A stretch of DNA of 64,000 bases from Fuerstiella sp. (lineage in GTDB: Bacteria > Planctomycetota > Planctomycetia > Planctomycetales > Planctomycetaceae), in the NCBI GenBank assembly GCA_022843805.1, contig JALHMY010000024.1, forward strand, positions 1 to 64,000, read 5' to 3'. The notes under the pieces were generated by a model, which was not told the origin of the DNA, ran no database searches, and saw only the letters and a list, made by a program, of their open reading frames with translations. Positions within the stretch are counted from its first letter, which is position 1. Each line of letters opens with the position of its first letter. Both the position numbers and the translations under genes were made by a program. Shown here one piece after another: positions 8,239 to 17,311 of the stretch.

Positions 8239-9831
8239 ATGATTCAGGCGGCCAGAAAATTTGATGCGCTCCTTTCAAATCGCTTTGCGGCGAATTTGCT
8301 TGGAGATCATTTTGTTATCTGGCAAAGAACGAATGAGTGGTCCCCACTGAACGACGATCTGCAGGGACTCAGACGCATCACTGTACCTCGATCAGAAGTT
8401 GTGCGAGTGATCGAAGCAGCGGTGCACGCCGGTCATCCCGTTCTTCAGTCGCTGAGTGACGGACAAATACTCTGGGTCGTTCCGGTCCCGGATTCAATCA
8501 TTCCGTCCGTAGCCGTTCGTTTTTGCAGTTCTGATCCGCAGGAGCTGTTGCGACTGCTGAATCGAACATCCGAATGTGCATGGACTCGGGAACAGAGTCT
8601 GAGGGAATCGGAACAGACAATCCATCGCCAGGAACAGCAGTTGTCAATGTTTGCCGATCAGGTGTCCGCTGATCTGGAAGAGCTGACATGGCTTCGACGA
8701 CTGGCCACAAATCTTGAAATGACGGAATCCGGCAACAGTACCGATCAGATCGCTCAGAGCGTGCTCCCGGGACTCTGTGATCTGATTGGTGCGAGGTCGC
8801 TTGTTTTCATGAGGGATCATACTCCTGACGACCATGGCACACCCGGGCAGGCGATCTGGCAGACAGGACGTACTCGGGTTCCTCAGCAGGTATGTCTGGA
8901 AATTGCATATGAACTGGCCGGACGCAACAAAGGTCTGCCGGTCGTTGTGAACAACTGGGGAAGGCGATTTGAATGTGACGGCTTTTCCGGGGTCAAATCG
9001 TGTATTCTCGTACCTGTTGCCACTCAGTCCCTGCGTCTGGGATGGCTGATTGCCGTGAACAAGGAAATTGACTCACGCAGCCGTATCCGCAGCCTTTGCG
9101 GCGAAGTCATTTCTGATGAGCAGCAGGCACTGGACTTTGGCTCGTTCGAAGCCAGCCTGATGAGCGCCACAGCGGTGATTCTTGCGGCACATGAACGTAA
9201 CTGCTCGCTGTTTCAGGAAAAGGAACTGTTGCTGCGGGGAGTCATTCGATCGCTGATCAACGCCATCGACGCCAAGGACTCGTACACCTGCGGACACAGT
9301 GACCGGGTTGCAGAGCTCTCACGCCTGATTGCCCGATCACTGAACATGGACGCGGCTGAATGTGATCAGGTCTATATGACGGGACTGCTGCATGATGTGG
9401 GGAAAATTGGTGTTCCCGATGGAGTGTTGCAGAAGCCAGGGCGACTGACTGATGAGGAATTTGCTCTGATCAAGCAGCATCCGGTAATTGGTTATGAAAT
9501 CCTGAAACATCTGGATAACTTCCGCTACGTACTTCCGGGTGTACTTCATCACCATGAAGCCATTGACGGGTCGGGCTATCCATATGGCCTGAAGGGCGAA
9601 CAGATTCCTCTGGTTGCCAGAATTCTGGCAGTCGCCGATGCCTATGATGCCATGACAACCAATCGTCCATATCGTCGGGGAATGCCGTCGGAGCGAGCCG
9701 AACAGGTGCTGAAGGATGGTGCCGGACGTCAGTGGGACGTGCAGTGTGTTGAGGCATTCTTCCGCAATATTCATGGAATTCGGCTGATTTCCGCGCAGCA
9801 GGCGGCTCCTGAACCCCAGTCCGGTCTTTAA
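8239..9831 (+). CDS. HD-GYP domain cyclic-di-GMP phosphodiesterase with N-terminal GAF-like region
   Basis: A 530-residue soluble signalling protein. Residues about 130-320 look like a GAF-type sensory domain (QSVLPGLCDLIGARSLVF, then a core ending near the AAHERN segment), preceded by a coiled-coil-like QEQQLSMFADQVSADLEEL. The C-terminal third is a complete HD-GYP domain: HSDRVAELSRLIA, LLHDVGKIGVP (HD pair near 385), LIKQHPVIGYEIL, LHHHEAIDGSGYP (HHExxDGxGYP near 440) and ARILAVADAYDAMTTNRPYR. The metal-binding His/Asp set and the GYP motif are intact, so c-di-GMP hydrolysis is likely. There is no receiver domain. The ATG has only a poor G-rich upstream stretch. Confidence 0.9.
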   Translation: MIQAARKFDALLSNRFAANLLGDHFVIWQRTNEWSPLNDDLQGLRRITVPRSEVVRVIEAAVHAGHPVLQSLSDGQILWVVPVPDSIIPSVAVRFCSSDPQELLRLLNRTSECAWTREQSLRESEQTIHRQEQQLSMFADQVSADLEELTWLRRLATNLEMTESGNSTDQIAQSVLPGLCDLIGARSLVFMRDHTPDDHGTPGQAIWQTGRTRVPQQVCLEIAYELAGRNKGLPVVVNNWGRRFECDGFSGVKSCILVPVATQSLRLGWLIAVNKEIDSRSRIRSLCGEVISDEQQALDFGSFEASLMSATAVILAAHERNCSLFQEKELLLRGVIRSLINAIDAKDSYTCGHSDRVAELSRLIARSLNMDAAECDQVYMTGLLHDVGKIGVPDGVLQKPGRLTDEEFALIKQHPVIGYEILKHLDNFRYVLPGVLHHHEAIDGSGYPYGLKGEQIPLVARILAVADAYDAMTTNRPYRRGMPSERAEQVLKDGAGRQWDVQCVEAFFRNIHGIRLISAQQAAPEPQSGL

Positions 9832-9849
9832 GCCGCGGTCATTCCGTTC

Positions 9850-9887
9850 CATGTCATTCCGTTTAAAACATGTCATCCCGTTTAAAA
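9850..9887. repeat. Two-copy 19-bp tandem repeat
   Basis: CATGTCATTCCGTTTAAAA (9850-9868) is followed directly by CATGTCATCCCGTTTAAAA (9869-9887), with a degenerate half copy just upstream. It lies in the 188-bp gap between the HD-GYP gene and gltX. Confidence 0.8.
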
Positions 9888-10019
9888 ACAGAGAGACTGT
9901 AGCGGAATCTCCGGTGGCTTTCGGCCCGGGATTTCATCTCACGCTCCGCATCGATACCATACACCCAGTTATCCGGACTATTGCCCCATCGCCCCTCGCA
10001 TTACCACTGAATCCTGCTC

Positions 10020-11600
10020 ATGATCGTTCGAACACGCTTTGCTCCCAGTCCCACTGGCTACATGCACATTGGTGGCATGCGAACTGCTCTTTTCAACTGG
10101 CTTTGGGCTCGCCGACATGGCGGCCAGTTCATTCTGCGAATCGATGATACGGATCAGCAAAGAAACAGAGACGAAGCACTGGCGCCAATTCTGAGTGCGT
10201 TTCGATGGCTGGGGCTCAACTGGGATGAAGGCCCGGAAGTGGGAGGTCCCTGCGGACCGTATTTTCAGTCGCAGAGACAGGCCTTTTACGACAAGGCCCT
10301 TCAGCAGCTTCTGGATACTCGGCAGGCTTACCGCGACTTTGAGAATCCGGAAGACACGAAGGCACAGCGGGAAACGGCTGAGAAGGAAAAACGTCAGTAC
10401 ATCAGCAGCCGCTCATCGCTCGAACTGTCAGATGCGGATATCAGTCAGTTTCTGTCTGAAGGCCGTGCTCATGTGATTCGCTTTCTGGTTCCTCGTGACC
10501 AGAAAGTTCAGATTGAAGACCACGTTCGCGGCCATGTGGAATGGGACTGCAGCCTGATGCCTGATCCGGTGATTGCACGAAATGACCGTTCGCCACTGTA
10601 TAACTTTGCGACGGTCGTCGATGATGCCGAATTCCGGATTTCACATGTCATTCGAGCCGAAGAACATCTTCCAAATACTCCGGTACAGGTTCTGCTGCAT
10701 CAGGCACTTGGTAATGAACTTCCTCAATGGGCACATATCCCGTATGTCGCTGCGCCCGGCGGGCGTGAAAAGCTCAGTAAGCGACGAATTGGCCAGTATC
10801 GCACCAACCCGCAGTTTCAAAAACTGTTTGAACTGGGAGACCAGGTGCTGTCGCGTCTGGGAATCGATTCTGCGGCTGATGCGCTGTCACCCGTTATGGT
10901 CGAATATTACCGTCGAGTCGGATTCCTGCCTGAAGGCGTTCTGAACGCTCTGTTTCGGCTGGGCTGGTCGCTGGATGATCATACGGAATACATTTCCCTG
11001 CCCACAGCTCAGCAGAACTTTTCGCTCGACAGAATCATTCGCAGTGCCGCCGGACTGGACGCCGACAAACTTCTGAATTTTCAGTCCCACTGGATGAGCC
11101 AGCTGTCGGCGGAAGAGAAATTGAATGGATGTCTGCCGCTGCTGGCGGAATCAGGGCTGATTGATTCAACCGATGATGCCGACACACGTGATCGTGTGAA
11201 GCAGATTATTGCTCTGGCCGGTGATCGGCTGCGAGTCTTCGGCGATATCTTTCAAATGGACGAGTTCTTTCTTCCGGACGACCAGCTGACTGTTGACGAA
11301 AAGAATTTTCAGAAGCGAATCGTTAAGCCGGAGGCGGCCGTGGATCTGCTGCGAGAACTTCGCAGACGTCTGGAGGCGACGGCAGACTTCTCCGCGGCTG
11401 CATTGCATGAACTGATTCAGGGGTTTGTTACGGAAAAGGGAATTCGTGCGGGCGATCTGTTTCCGGCCATCAGGCTGTGCGTAACAGGTAAGGCACAGGG
11501 GGCTGATTTGTTCGAAACACTTTCTCTTTTGGGACAGTCGCGAGTACTCAGCCGCATGGATCGTGGTATTGGACGAGCAGAATCCCTGCGGGCAGAATGA
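10020..11600 (+). CDS. gltX: Glutamate--tRNA ligase
   Basis: A 526-residue class I aminoacyl-tRNA synthetase charging tRNA-Glu (and possibly tRNA-Gln where GatCAB exists). The HIGH-type motif occurs in FAPSPTGYMHIGGMRTALFNW at the N-terminus, followed by RIDDTDQQR; the KMSKS-type motif is GREKLSKRRIG near residue 255. Between KLSKR and the MVEYYRRVGFLPEGVLNAL segment there is an insertion of about 38 residues, longer than the Escherichia coli type. The C-terminal anticodon-binding helical domain is complete (VDLLRELRRRLE through DLFETLSLLG). No Shine-Dalgarno is visible before the ATG, but family homology begins at residue 2. Stand-alone gene, with UXS 120 bp downstream. Confidence 0.95.
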   Translation: MIVRTRFAPSPTGYMHIGGMRTALFNWLWARRHGGQFILRIDDTDQQRNRDEALAPILSAFRWLGLNWDEGPEVGGPCGPYFQSQRQAFYDKALQQLLDTRQAYRDFENPEDTKAQRETAEKEKRQYISSRSSLELSDADISQFLSEGRAHVIRFLVPRDQKVQIEDHVRGHVEWDCSLMPDPVIARNDRSPLYNFATVVDDAEFRISHVIRAEEHLPNTPVQVLLHQALGNELPQWAHIPYVAAPGGREKLSKRRIGQYRTNPQFQKLFELGDQVLSRLGIDSAADALSPVMVEYYRRVGFLPEGVLNALFRLGWSLDDHTEYISLPTAQQNFSLDRIIRSAAGLDADKLLNFQSHWMSQLSAEEKLNGCLPLLAESGLIDSTDDADTRDRVKQIIALAGDRLRVFGDIFQMDEFFLPDDQLTVDEKNFQKRIVKPEAAVDLLRELRRRLEATADFSAAALHELIQGFVTEKGIRAGDLFPAIRLCVTGKAQGADLFETLSLLGQSRVLSRMDRGIGRAESLRAE

Positions 11601-11720
11601 ATTCTTCCTGCCGAGTTATCGAGTTATTTGGCTGGTGCGACACTTCCGGCCATGGCAAACACAGATGATTTTTGTAGCGGAAACAGTTCACGTTTATCGA
11701 GGTAGAGGGATGTTGATCCT

Positions 11721-12665
11721 ATGACAACTGTTCTGGTAACGGGCGGTGCAGGTTTTCTTGGCAGTCATCTGTGTGATCGGCTGATCGAACGTGGTGATGA
11801 AGTCATCTGCGTGGATAACTTCTTTACGGGTTCAAAGGCGAACATCCGCCATCTGCTCAGCCATCCTCGCTTTGAGCTGATTCGGCACGATATCGTGCAT
11901 CCGCTGTATGTGGAAGCCGATCGAATCTATAACCTTGCGTGCCCGGCTTCTCCGGAGGCTTACCAGTCCAATCCCATCAAGACCATCAAGACTTCAACAG
12001 TTGGAATGGTCAATATCATGGGGCTGGCGAAACGCTGCAATGCTCGAGTCCTGCATGCGTCCACATCAGAAGTGTATGGAGACCCGCTGGAACATCCTCA
12101 GACAGAAGACTACTGGGGTCATGTGAATCCTATCGGGCCGCGCAGCTGTTACGATGAAGGGAAGCGAATCGCCGAATCTCTGATGATGAATTACCACCTC
12201 GCGCACAGGACGGAGATTCGCATCATCCGTATTTTTAACACCTATGGGCCGCGGATGGCGCCTGATGATGGTCGGGTGATTTCCAACTTTATTACTCAGG
12301 CGCTTCGCGGACAGGATATCACGGTCTATGGCGACGGACAGCAGACACGTTCGTTCTGCTATTGTGATGACCTGATCGACGGCATGATGAAGCTGATGGA
12401 CAACAACGAGCATACCGGGCCGGTGAATATTGGTAATCCTGTCGAAAACACAATGCTGGAACTGGCTCAGGCGGTAATTCGGGCGACCGGCAGCAAGTCC
12501 AGGATTGTGCACAAGCCGCTGCCTCCGGATGATCCCAGAAAGCGGTGCCCCGATATTACTCGTGCCAGAAAATGGCTGGGCTGGGAACCTCGAGTTTCGC
12601 TTGCCGAGGGACTTGATAAGACGATTGCATGGCACGTGCAGACCCAGACGCCTCAGACATCCTGA
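11721..12665 (+). CDS. UDP-glucuronate decarboxylase (UDP-xylose synthase)
   Basis: A 314-residue extended SDR enzyme converting UDP-glucuronate to UDP-xylose with NAD+ retained. Features: the Rossmann motif GGAGFLGSH at residues 7-15, [12 protein letters not shown], the highly characteristic [21 protein letters not shown] block, [14 protein letters not shown], the catalytic [11 protein letters not shown] (Tyr near 143, Lys near 147), [10 protein letters not shown] and [17 protein letters not shown]. Length matches the soluble bacterial UXS form without a membrane anchor. It lies 68 bp before another sugar-nucleotide epimerase on the same strand; both are predicted to use UDP-glucuronate, suggesting supply of xylose and galacturonate units for cell-surface polysaccharide. 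Confidence 0.93.
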   Translation: MTTVLVTGGAGFLGSHLCDRLIERGDEVICVDNFFTGSKANIRHLLSHPRFELIRHDIVHPLYVEADRIYNLACPASPEAYQSNPIKTIKTSTVGMVNIMGLAKRCNARVLHASTSEVYGDPLEHPQTEDYWGHVNPIGPRSCYDEGKRIAESLMMNYHLAHRTEIRIIRIFNTYGPRMAPDDGRVISNFITQALRGQDITVYGDGQQTRSFCYCDDLIDGMMKLMDNNEHTGPVNIGNPVENTMLELAQAVIRATGSKSRIVHKPLPPDDPRKRCPDITRARKWLGWEPRVSLAEGLDKTIAWHVQTQTPQTS

Positions 12666-12732
12666 CAAAGAACTACTTCCTCTTCAATTCCCGGTTCCGC
12701 AGCTACAAAAGTTTTTGAAATCGATTCCAGAC

Positions 12733-13776
12733 ATGGCACATATTCTGGTTACCGGCAGCGCTGGCTTTATTGGATACCACACGGCAGCCAAACTGCTGGA
12801 GCGGGGCGATTCAGTCGTCGGTCTGGACAGCATTAATGAGTATTACAATCCTCAGCTGAAACGCGATCGTCTGAAACAGCTGGAGGGACGTGCCGGGTTT
12901 GAATTCGTGCAGATGCATCTGGAAGATCGCAATGCCCTGCAGAAGTTATTTGAACAGCACCGGTTTGACAGTGTCATTCATCTGGCTGCTCAGGCTGGCG
13001 TCCGCTATTCCCTGACCAACCCGAATGCATACGTTGATTCCAACCTTGTTGGTTTTACTTCCATTCTTGAGTGTTGCCGCCATCATCAGATCGGACATCT
13101 GGTCTATGCGTCTTCCAGTTCGGTTTACGGAGCCAACAGGAAAATTCCGTTTAGTGTTGAAGATCGTGTCGACCATCCGCTCAGTCTGTATGCTGCGACG
13201 AAAAAAGCCAACGAGTTAATGGCCCATACGTATAGCCATTTGTTCAGACTCCCAACGACAGGCCTGCGGTTCTTCACTGTGTACGGGCCGTGGGGACGGC
13301 CGGATATGGCTCTGTGGCTGTTTACCGAAGCGATTTTCAAAGGAAAGCCGATCGATGTGTTCAATCATGGACGCATGCAGCGAGACTTTACCTACATCGA
13401 TGACATTACCGAAGGCGTTATTCGAGTGAACGATAACGTTCCGCGATGCAGTGTCGGCGAATCTGATGCGGCGAAGGAGGTGCCGAATCCGGCGAATTCC
13501 GACGCAGACTCCCGGTCGCCCACGTCCGCGCCCTATAGAATTTACAATATTGGCAACAATAAGCCTGTTGAACTCATGCAGATGATTCGGACTCTGGAAT
13601 CCTGTATCGGTCGGAAGGCTGAAATGAGAATGCTGCCGATGCAGCCTGGTGACGTGCCATCAACTTTTGCTGATATCGACGCGCTGCAGCGGGATGTTGG
13701 CTTTCGGCCCGACACGCCAATCGAAACGGGAATCGAACGGTTTGTCTCGTGGTACAAGTCGTATCATGGGGTTTGA
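12733..13776 (+). CDS. UDP-glucuronate 4-epimerase-like NAD-dependent epimerase
   Basis: The track ORF begins at 12505 inside the upstream gene; the true start is ATG 12733 ([16 protein letters not shown]), giving 347 residues. SDR landmarks: [28 protein letters not shown] (typical of UDP-glucuronate 4-epimerases), [27 protein letters not shown], the catalytic [32 protein letters not shown] and [14 protein letters not shown] linker of about 30 residues (around [17 protein letters not shown]) before [14 protein letters not shown] is of a length usual for this group. The predicted reaction is UDP-glucuronate to UDP-galacturonate. It is probably co-transcribed with the UXS gene. Other 4-epimerase activities (UDP-GlcNAcA or UDP-Glc) are not excluded. 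Confidence 0.87.
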   Translation: MAHILVTGSAGFIGYHTAAKLLERGDSVVGLDSINEYYNPQLKRDRLKQLEGRAGFEFVQMHLEDRNALQKLFEQHRFDSVIHLAAQAGVRYSLTNPNAYVDSNLVGFTSILECCRHHQIGHLVYASSSSVYGANRKIPFSVEDRVDHPLSLYAATKKANELMAHTYSHLFRLPTTGLRFFTVYGPWGRPDMALWLFTEAIFKGKPIDVFNHGRMQRDFTYIDDITEGVIRVNDNVPRCSVGESDAAKEVPNPANSDADSRSPTSAPYRIYNIGNNKPVELMQMIRTLESCIGRKAEMRMLPMQPGDVPSTFADIDALQRDVGFRPDTPIETGIERFVSWYKSYHGV

Positions 13777-14175
13777 GCGGCAGCGCGGCCCGCGCTGAAA
13801 ACAGGCGCGGAACCACCCGCGTCGCGGCTCACGCAGGTTTTGTTAAGGGTTCTCACGTTGTCCTGACGATTCCGGAGTCAACTACCGCTCCAGCGAAGAT
13901 TTTCCAGCAATTTTCCAGCTGGATGCGTGTCGGTGCTGCAAAAACGGATGCGCCGCCGGGAAGGAAATCCTGGTCGCAGGAACGCCTGTTCAAGCTTCCG
14001 GAATCCTCATATACTCAACTGAACCCATTTTTAACGAACTTGTCACCCTCTTGTTGACAGCTCGTGTCATTGCATGGGACCGATCTGCGAAAAAACAAAT
14101 CACCAGTGAGGCCTGCGGCGGCCCGGGCGTTCGGCTCGGGCATTTGTCCGGACCTCCAGGAAGAAGTTGAGTGAA
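13777..14175. other. Intergenic region upstream of sulfite reductase
   Basis: About 400 bases with a short GC hairpin CAGCGCGgccCGCGCTG right after the epimerase stop (no T run) and an isolated TTGACA at 14053-14058 without a matching -10. No gene is supported. Confidence 0.4.
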
Positions 14176-15879
14176 ATGTCTGACGAGCGAAAACTAAGTA
14201 AGGTGGAAACGCTGAAGGCTGAAAGCCAGCAGCTGCGAGGAACACTGGGCGAGGAACTGAAGAACGACCAGCCTGAGTTTACTGAGAACGCTGCCACCAT
14301 TCTGAAACACCATGGGTCCTACCTTCAGGATGACCGGGATTCGCGAAAAGCGAAGAATGACGACGGTACACTGCGGGGAAAACAATATTCCTGTATGGTG
14401 CGCAGTCGAATTCCAGGAGGTCGGGTCTCAGCCGCTCAGTTTCTGGCCGAGCTCGATTTGTGTGATCGACTGGCCAATGGGACCGTGCGAATTACATCTC
14501 GTCAGGGATTCCAGCTGCACGGAGTGCTGAAGAAGGACCTGAAGGAAACGATTCGTGCCATCAACGATTCCAAACTGACCACGCTGGCCGCCTGTGGTGA
14601 CGTGAATCGAAATGTGATGTGCTGCCCGGCCCCGTTCCGCAACAATCCTGTGTACGACCAGATGCAGGCGCTTTCTCAGCAGCTGGCCGAACACTTCAAG
14701 CCTCGCACCACGGCCTACTACGATCTGTGGCTGAAGGATGAAGACGGCAACGAAGTGGACGCGACCGAGTTTCGGCCGGTCGAAGAACCAATTTACGGGG
14801 CTCTGTATCTGCCTCGGAAATTCAAGATGGCCATCGCACTGCCTCATGATAACTGCACCGACGTTTATTGTAACGATATTGGACTTCTGGCGGTTGTCGA
14901 GAACAACCGGATCGTTGGCTACAACGTTCTGGTCGGCGGTGGTATGGGAAGAACACCCAGCGCAGAAAAGACGTTTCCCGCGATCGCTCATCGTATGACA
15001 TTTGCCTCGCCGGAGGATGTGGTTGCGGTGTGCGAAGCGGTAGTAAAGGTGCAGCGAGACTTCGGAAATCGTGAAGACCGAAAACGAGCCAGACTGAAGT
15101 ATCTGATCTCGGACTGGGGTTTGCCGAAATTTAAGGCGGCCGTCGAAGAGTATTTCGGAAAACCGCTGCCGGAACCGCATCCTTCCGATGTGACCGGTGT
15201 GGAAGACCATATCGGCTGGTTCGAACAGGGTGATGGAAAACTGTTCCTTGGAATCAATATCGAAAACGGTCGTATCAAGGATGAAGGCAGTCTGCGCATT
15301 AAGACGGGCCTTCGAGCCATCCTGTCAAAGTACGGAATGAACACCCGGCTGACGGCGCTGCAGAGCGTCATTCTGTGTGATATCGATCCTGCAGATCGCG
15401 ATGATATTGATCGAATGCTGACTGAGCACGGCATCCGCCATGCACATGAGTTATCTCTGTTGCGACGATATTCGATTGCCTGTCCGGCGTTTCCCACGTG
15501 TGGATTGTCCATTACGGAGTCGGAACGAGCGCTGCCCGGCATTATTGATGAGCTGGATATTCAGATCGCTCGACTGGGGCTGCAGTCGGAAAAAATTGCC
15601 GTGCATATGACGGGATGCCCCAACGGATGTGCTCGCCCCTATACACCCGATATCGGACTTGTGGGACGTGCTGTTGGAAAATACACCCTGTTTCTGGGCG
15701 GGAATCCTGAAGGAACTCGACTGGGCTTCATCTACAGGGACATGTTGCCAGCCGAAGAAATTACATCCACCCTTGTTCCGCTGCTGACCGCTTACAAAGC
15801 GGAGAAGCAGGCGAGCGAATCATTTGGCGATTTTTGTACACGACGTGGTCAGGCCGGACTTGAAAGTTACGTCGCCTGA
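14176..15879 (+). CDS. cysI: Assimilatory sulfite reductase hemoprotein subunit
   Basis: A 567-residue siroheme/[4Fe-4S] protein of the nitrite/sulfite reductase family, reducing sulfite to sulfide in the cytoplasm. Repeated ferredoxin-like halves are visible: SRIPGGRVSAAQFLAELDL and RITSRQGFQLHG in the first half, GLRAILSKYGMNTRLTALQSV in the second. Cluster ligands are in CPAFPTCGLSITESERALP (Cys-x5-Cys near 436-442) and MTGCPNGCARPY (Cys-x3-Cys near 480-484); Arg/Lys siroheme contacts such as VGGGMGRTP are present. The track begins at TTG 14167, but ATG 14176 is preferred with AGGAAGAAG at 14158-14166. A flavoprotein partner (cysJ) is absent nearby, so electrons may come from ferredoxin. 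An enolase-superfamily gene follows 17 bp later. Confidence 0.92.
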   Translation: MSDERKLSKVETLKAESQQLRGTLGEELKNDQPEFTENAATILKHHGSYLQDDRDSRKAKNDDGTLRGKQYSCMVRSRIPGGRVSAAQFLAELDLCDRLANGTVRITSRQGFQLHGVLKKDLKETIRAINDSKLTTLAACGDVNRNVMCCPAPFRNNPVYDQMQALSQQLAEHFKPRTTAYYDLWLKDEDGNEVDATEFRPVEEPIYGALYLPRKFKMAIALPHDNCTDVYCNDIGLLAVVENNRIVGYNVLVGGGMGRTPSAEKTFPAIAHRMTFASPEDVVAVCEAVVKVQRDFGNREDRKRARLKYLISDWGLPKFKAAVEEYFGKPLPEPHPSDVTGVEDHIGWFEQGDGKLFLGINIENGRIKDEGSLRIKTGLRAILSKYGMNTRLTALQSVILCDIDPADRDDIDRMLTEHGIRHAHELSLLRRYSIACPAFPTCGLSITESERALPGIIDELDIQIARLGLQSEKIAVHMTGCPNGCARPYTPDIGLVGRAVGKYTLFLGGNPEGTRLGFIYRDMLPAEEITSTLVPLLTAYKAEKQASESFGDFCTRRGQAGLESYVA

Positions 15880-15896
15880 CTCATGGAGCAAGACAA

Positions 15897-17030
15897 GTGA
15901 TTATTACTGGAATTGACGTCTGTCCGTTAACCGGTGCAACAGTTGACGGCGGGTGGCCGCAGGGACATGAGCCTCAGGAAAATCTCCACACTCTGCTGCT
16001 GGTCCATACGGATTCCGGCGAGGTTGGATACGGCAGCTGCTTCACCTCCGGAAAACTGGTCACCGGTGCAGTGGAGCTGCTATGGCCACTGCTGAAGAAT
16101 GAATCAGCACTGGAGCCGGAGCGAGTATCCGAGAAACTGCATCAGTCAACGTTCTGGCAGGGACGCGGAGGGGCAGTAACGCATGCCATCAGCGGAATCG
16201 ACATTGCCCTCTGGGACCTCCTGGGAAAGGCATGCCGACAGCCGGTTTCCCGTTTGATGGGAGGTAATTATCGCAATCGGATTAAGCCGTACGGCTCGAT
16301 CCTGTTTGACGAACCCGATGCGCTCGCACGCAATCTCGAAAGCGTTGTGGCCCGAGGTTTTAGAGCGATCAAGATGGGCTGGCGACCATTTGGACGCCGC
16401 AATCGCAAGTTCGACGAATTGCTCGTCAAAACTGCCCGGCAGACCGTGGGTGATCAGGTTGAACTGATGGTGGATGCCGGAGGAAGTGAACAGTTCTGGC
16501 CGCATGGCACCAACTGGGCTCGAAATACGGCGGCAATGCTGGCGGATTATGGAATCGTGTGGTTTGAAGAGGCACTTCCGCCTGATGATCTTGAAGGCTT
16601 TATTGAGCTGACCAGAGTATCACCCGTTCCAATTTCCGGTGGCGAAGTGCTCACTCGCCGACAGTCGTTCCAGCCGTGGCTGGAACGAAGAGCCTTCGAC
16701 ATCATTCAGCCGGACTGCACAAAAAACGGCGGGCTCAGTGAGTTTCGGCGCATCGCCTGGATGGCTCAGGATCACAATATTCAGGTGGTTCCTCACGGAT
16801 GGAATACGGCAGTCGGGCTGGCCGCTGATCTGCAGATTTCTGCGTTCATGCCGGTCGCCCGTTATGTCGAGTACCTGACCCCATGTGCCTACATCGATCA
16901 GCTGACCGTCGAGCCCTTCGTGATCGATAGTGAGGGCTGCCTTGAGATCCCTGTTCGGCCCGGGCTGGGAATTGAGATTGATCCGGTACGTCTGAAACAG
17001 TTCTGCCCCACGCCTGTTCCGTTCCGCTGA
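15897..17030 (+). CDS. Mandelate racemase/muconate lactonizing enzyme family protein
   Basis: A 377-residue enolase-superfamily enzyme, probably a sugar-acid dehydratase or racemase. The N-terminal capping domain ends near residue 125 (SGIDIALWDLLGKA). The barrel carries RAIKMGW (Lys near 158), MVDAGG (metal Asp near 193), WFEEALPPDD (metal Glu near 223), SGGEVLTRR (third metal Glu near 248), DIIQPDCTKNGG and VVPHGWNTAVG (His near 299). A Lys on one side and His on the other fits the mandelate-racemase or galactarate-type subgroups; the substrate is unknown. Start GTG 15897 is preceded by GGAG at 15885-15888 with 8-nt spacing and follows cysI by 17 bp, so the two genes are likely co-transcribed despite unrelated chemistry. 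Confidence 0.88.
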   Translation: MIITGIDVCPLTGATVDGGWPQGHEPQENLHTLLLVHTDSGEVGYGSCFTSGKLVTGAVELLWPLLKNESALEPERVSEKLHQSTFWQGRGGAVTHAISGIDIALWDLLGKACRQPVSRLMGGNYRNRIKPYGSILFDEPDALARNLESVVARGFRAIKMGWRPFGRRNRKFDELLVKTARQTVGDQVELMVDAGGSEQFWPHGTNWARNTAAMLADYGIVWFEEALPPDDLEGFIELTRVSPVPISGGEVLTRRQSFQPWLERRAFDIIQPDCTKNGGLSEFRRIAWMAQDHNIQVVPHGWNTAVGLAADLQISAFMPVARYVEYLTPCAYIDQLTVEPFVIDSEGCLEIPVRPGLGIEIDPVRLKQFCPTPVPFR

Positions 17031-17103
17031 GGACGTCGTCCGCCCACGAGCTTGCATGTGGCACAACGAAACTGTTGAACGCGAGCCGTTCAATGGCTAC
17101 CTT

Positions 17104-17172
17104 ATTGGAGTCACGACTGGTCGCGACGAATCCACGACTGGTCGCTACGAATTGGAGTCACGACCGGTCGCG
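17104..17172. repeat. Short direct repeats CACGACYGGTCGC
   Basis: Three copies of CACGACTGGTCGC or CACGACCGGTCGC (from about 17112, 17133 and 17159). The first and third share the preceding ATTGGAGT. They lie in the 280-bp gap upstream of the LRR gene. It looks like a local duplication of a dispersed repeat; a protein-binding role is possible but unsupported. Confidence 0.75.
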
Positions 17173-17311
17173 AAGAGAAGACCTCTCGATGGCAGCACTG
17201 TCGTCCATCGTGTTTTACTGTCATTGCGCTTCGCAGTCAGGTTCGGTTTCCGGACCGAACCTGTTTCACTTTTTTTGGAAACGAATCGAGGGTATTTAAA
17301 AGAGGTGGAAA

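Noticed and set aside
12505-12732. 76-residue N-terminal extension of the epimerase ORF
   Set aside because: It is the out-of-frame 3' end of the UXS gene; the Rossmann motif begins right after ATG 12733.
14053-14058. Isolated TTGACA upstream of cysI
   Set aside because: No acceptable -10 at 15-19 bp; chance occurrence cannot be excluded.
14428-15210. 260-residue minus-strand ORF inside cysI
   Set aside because: Shadow of a clear cysI frame with intact cluster motifs.
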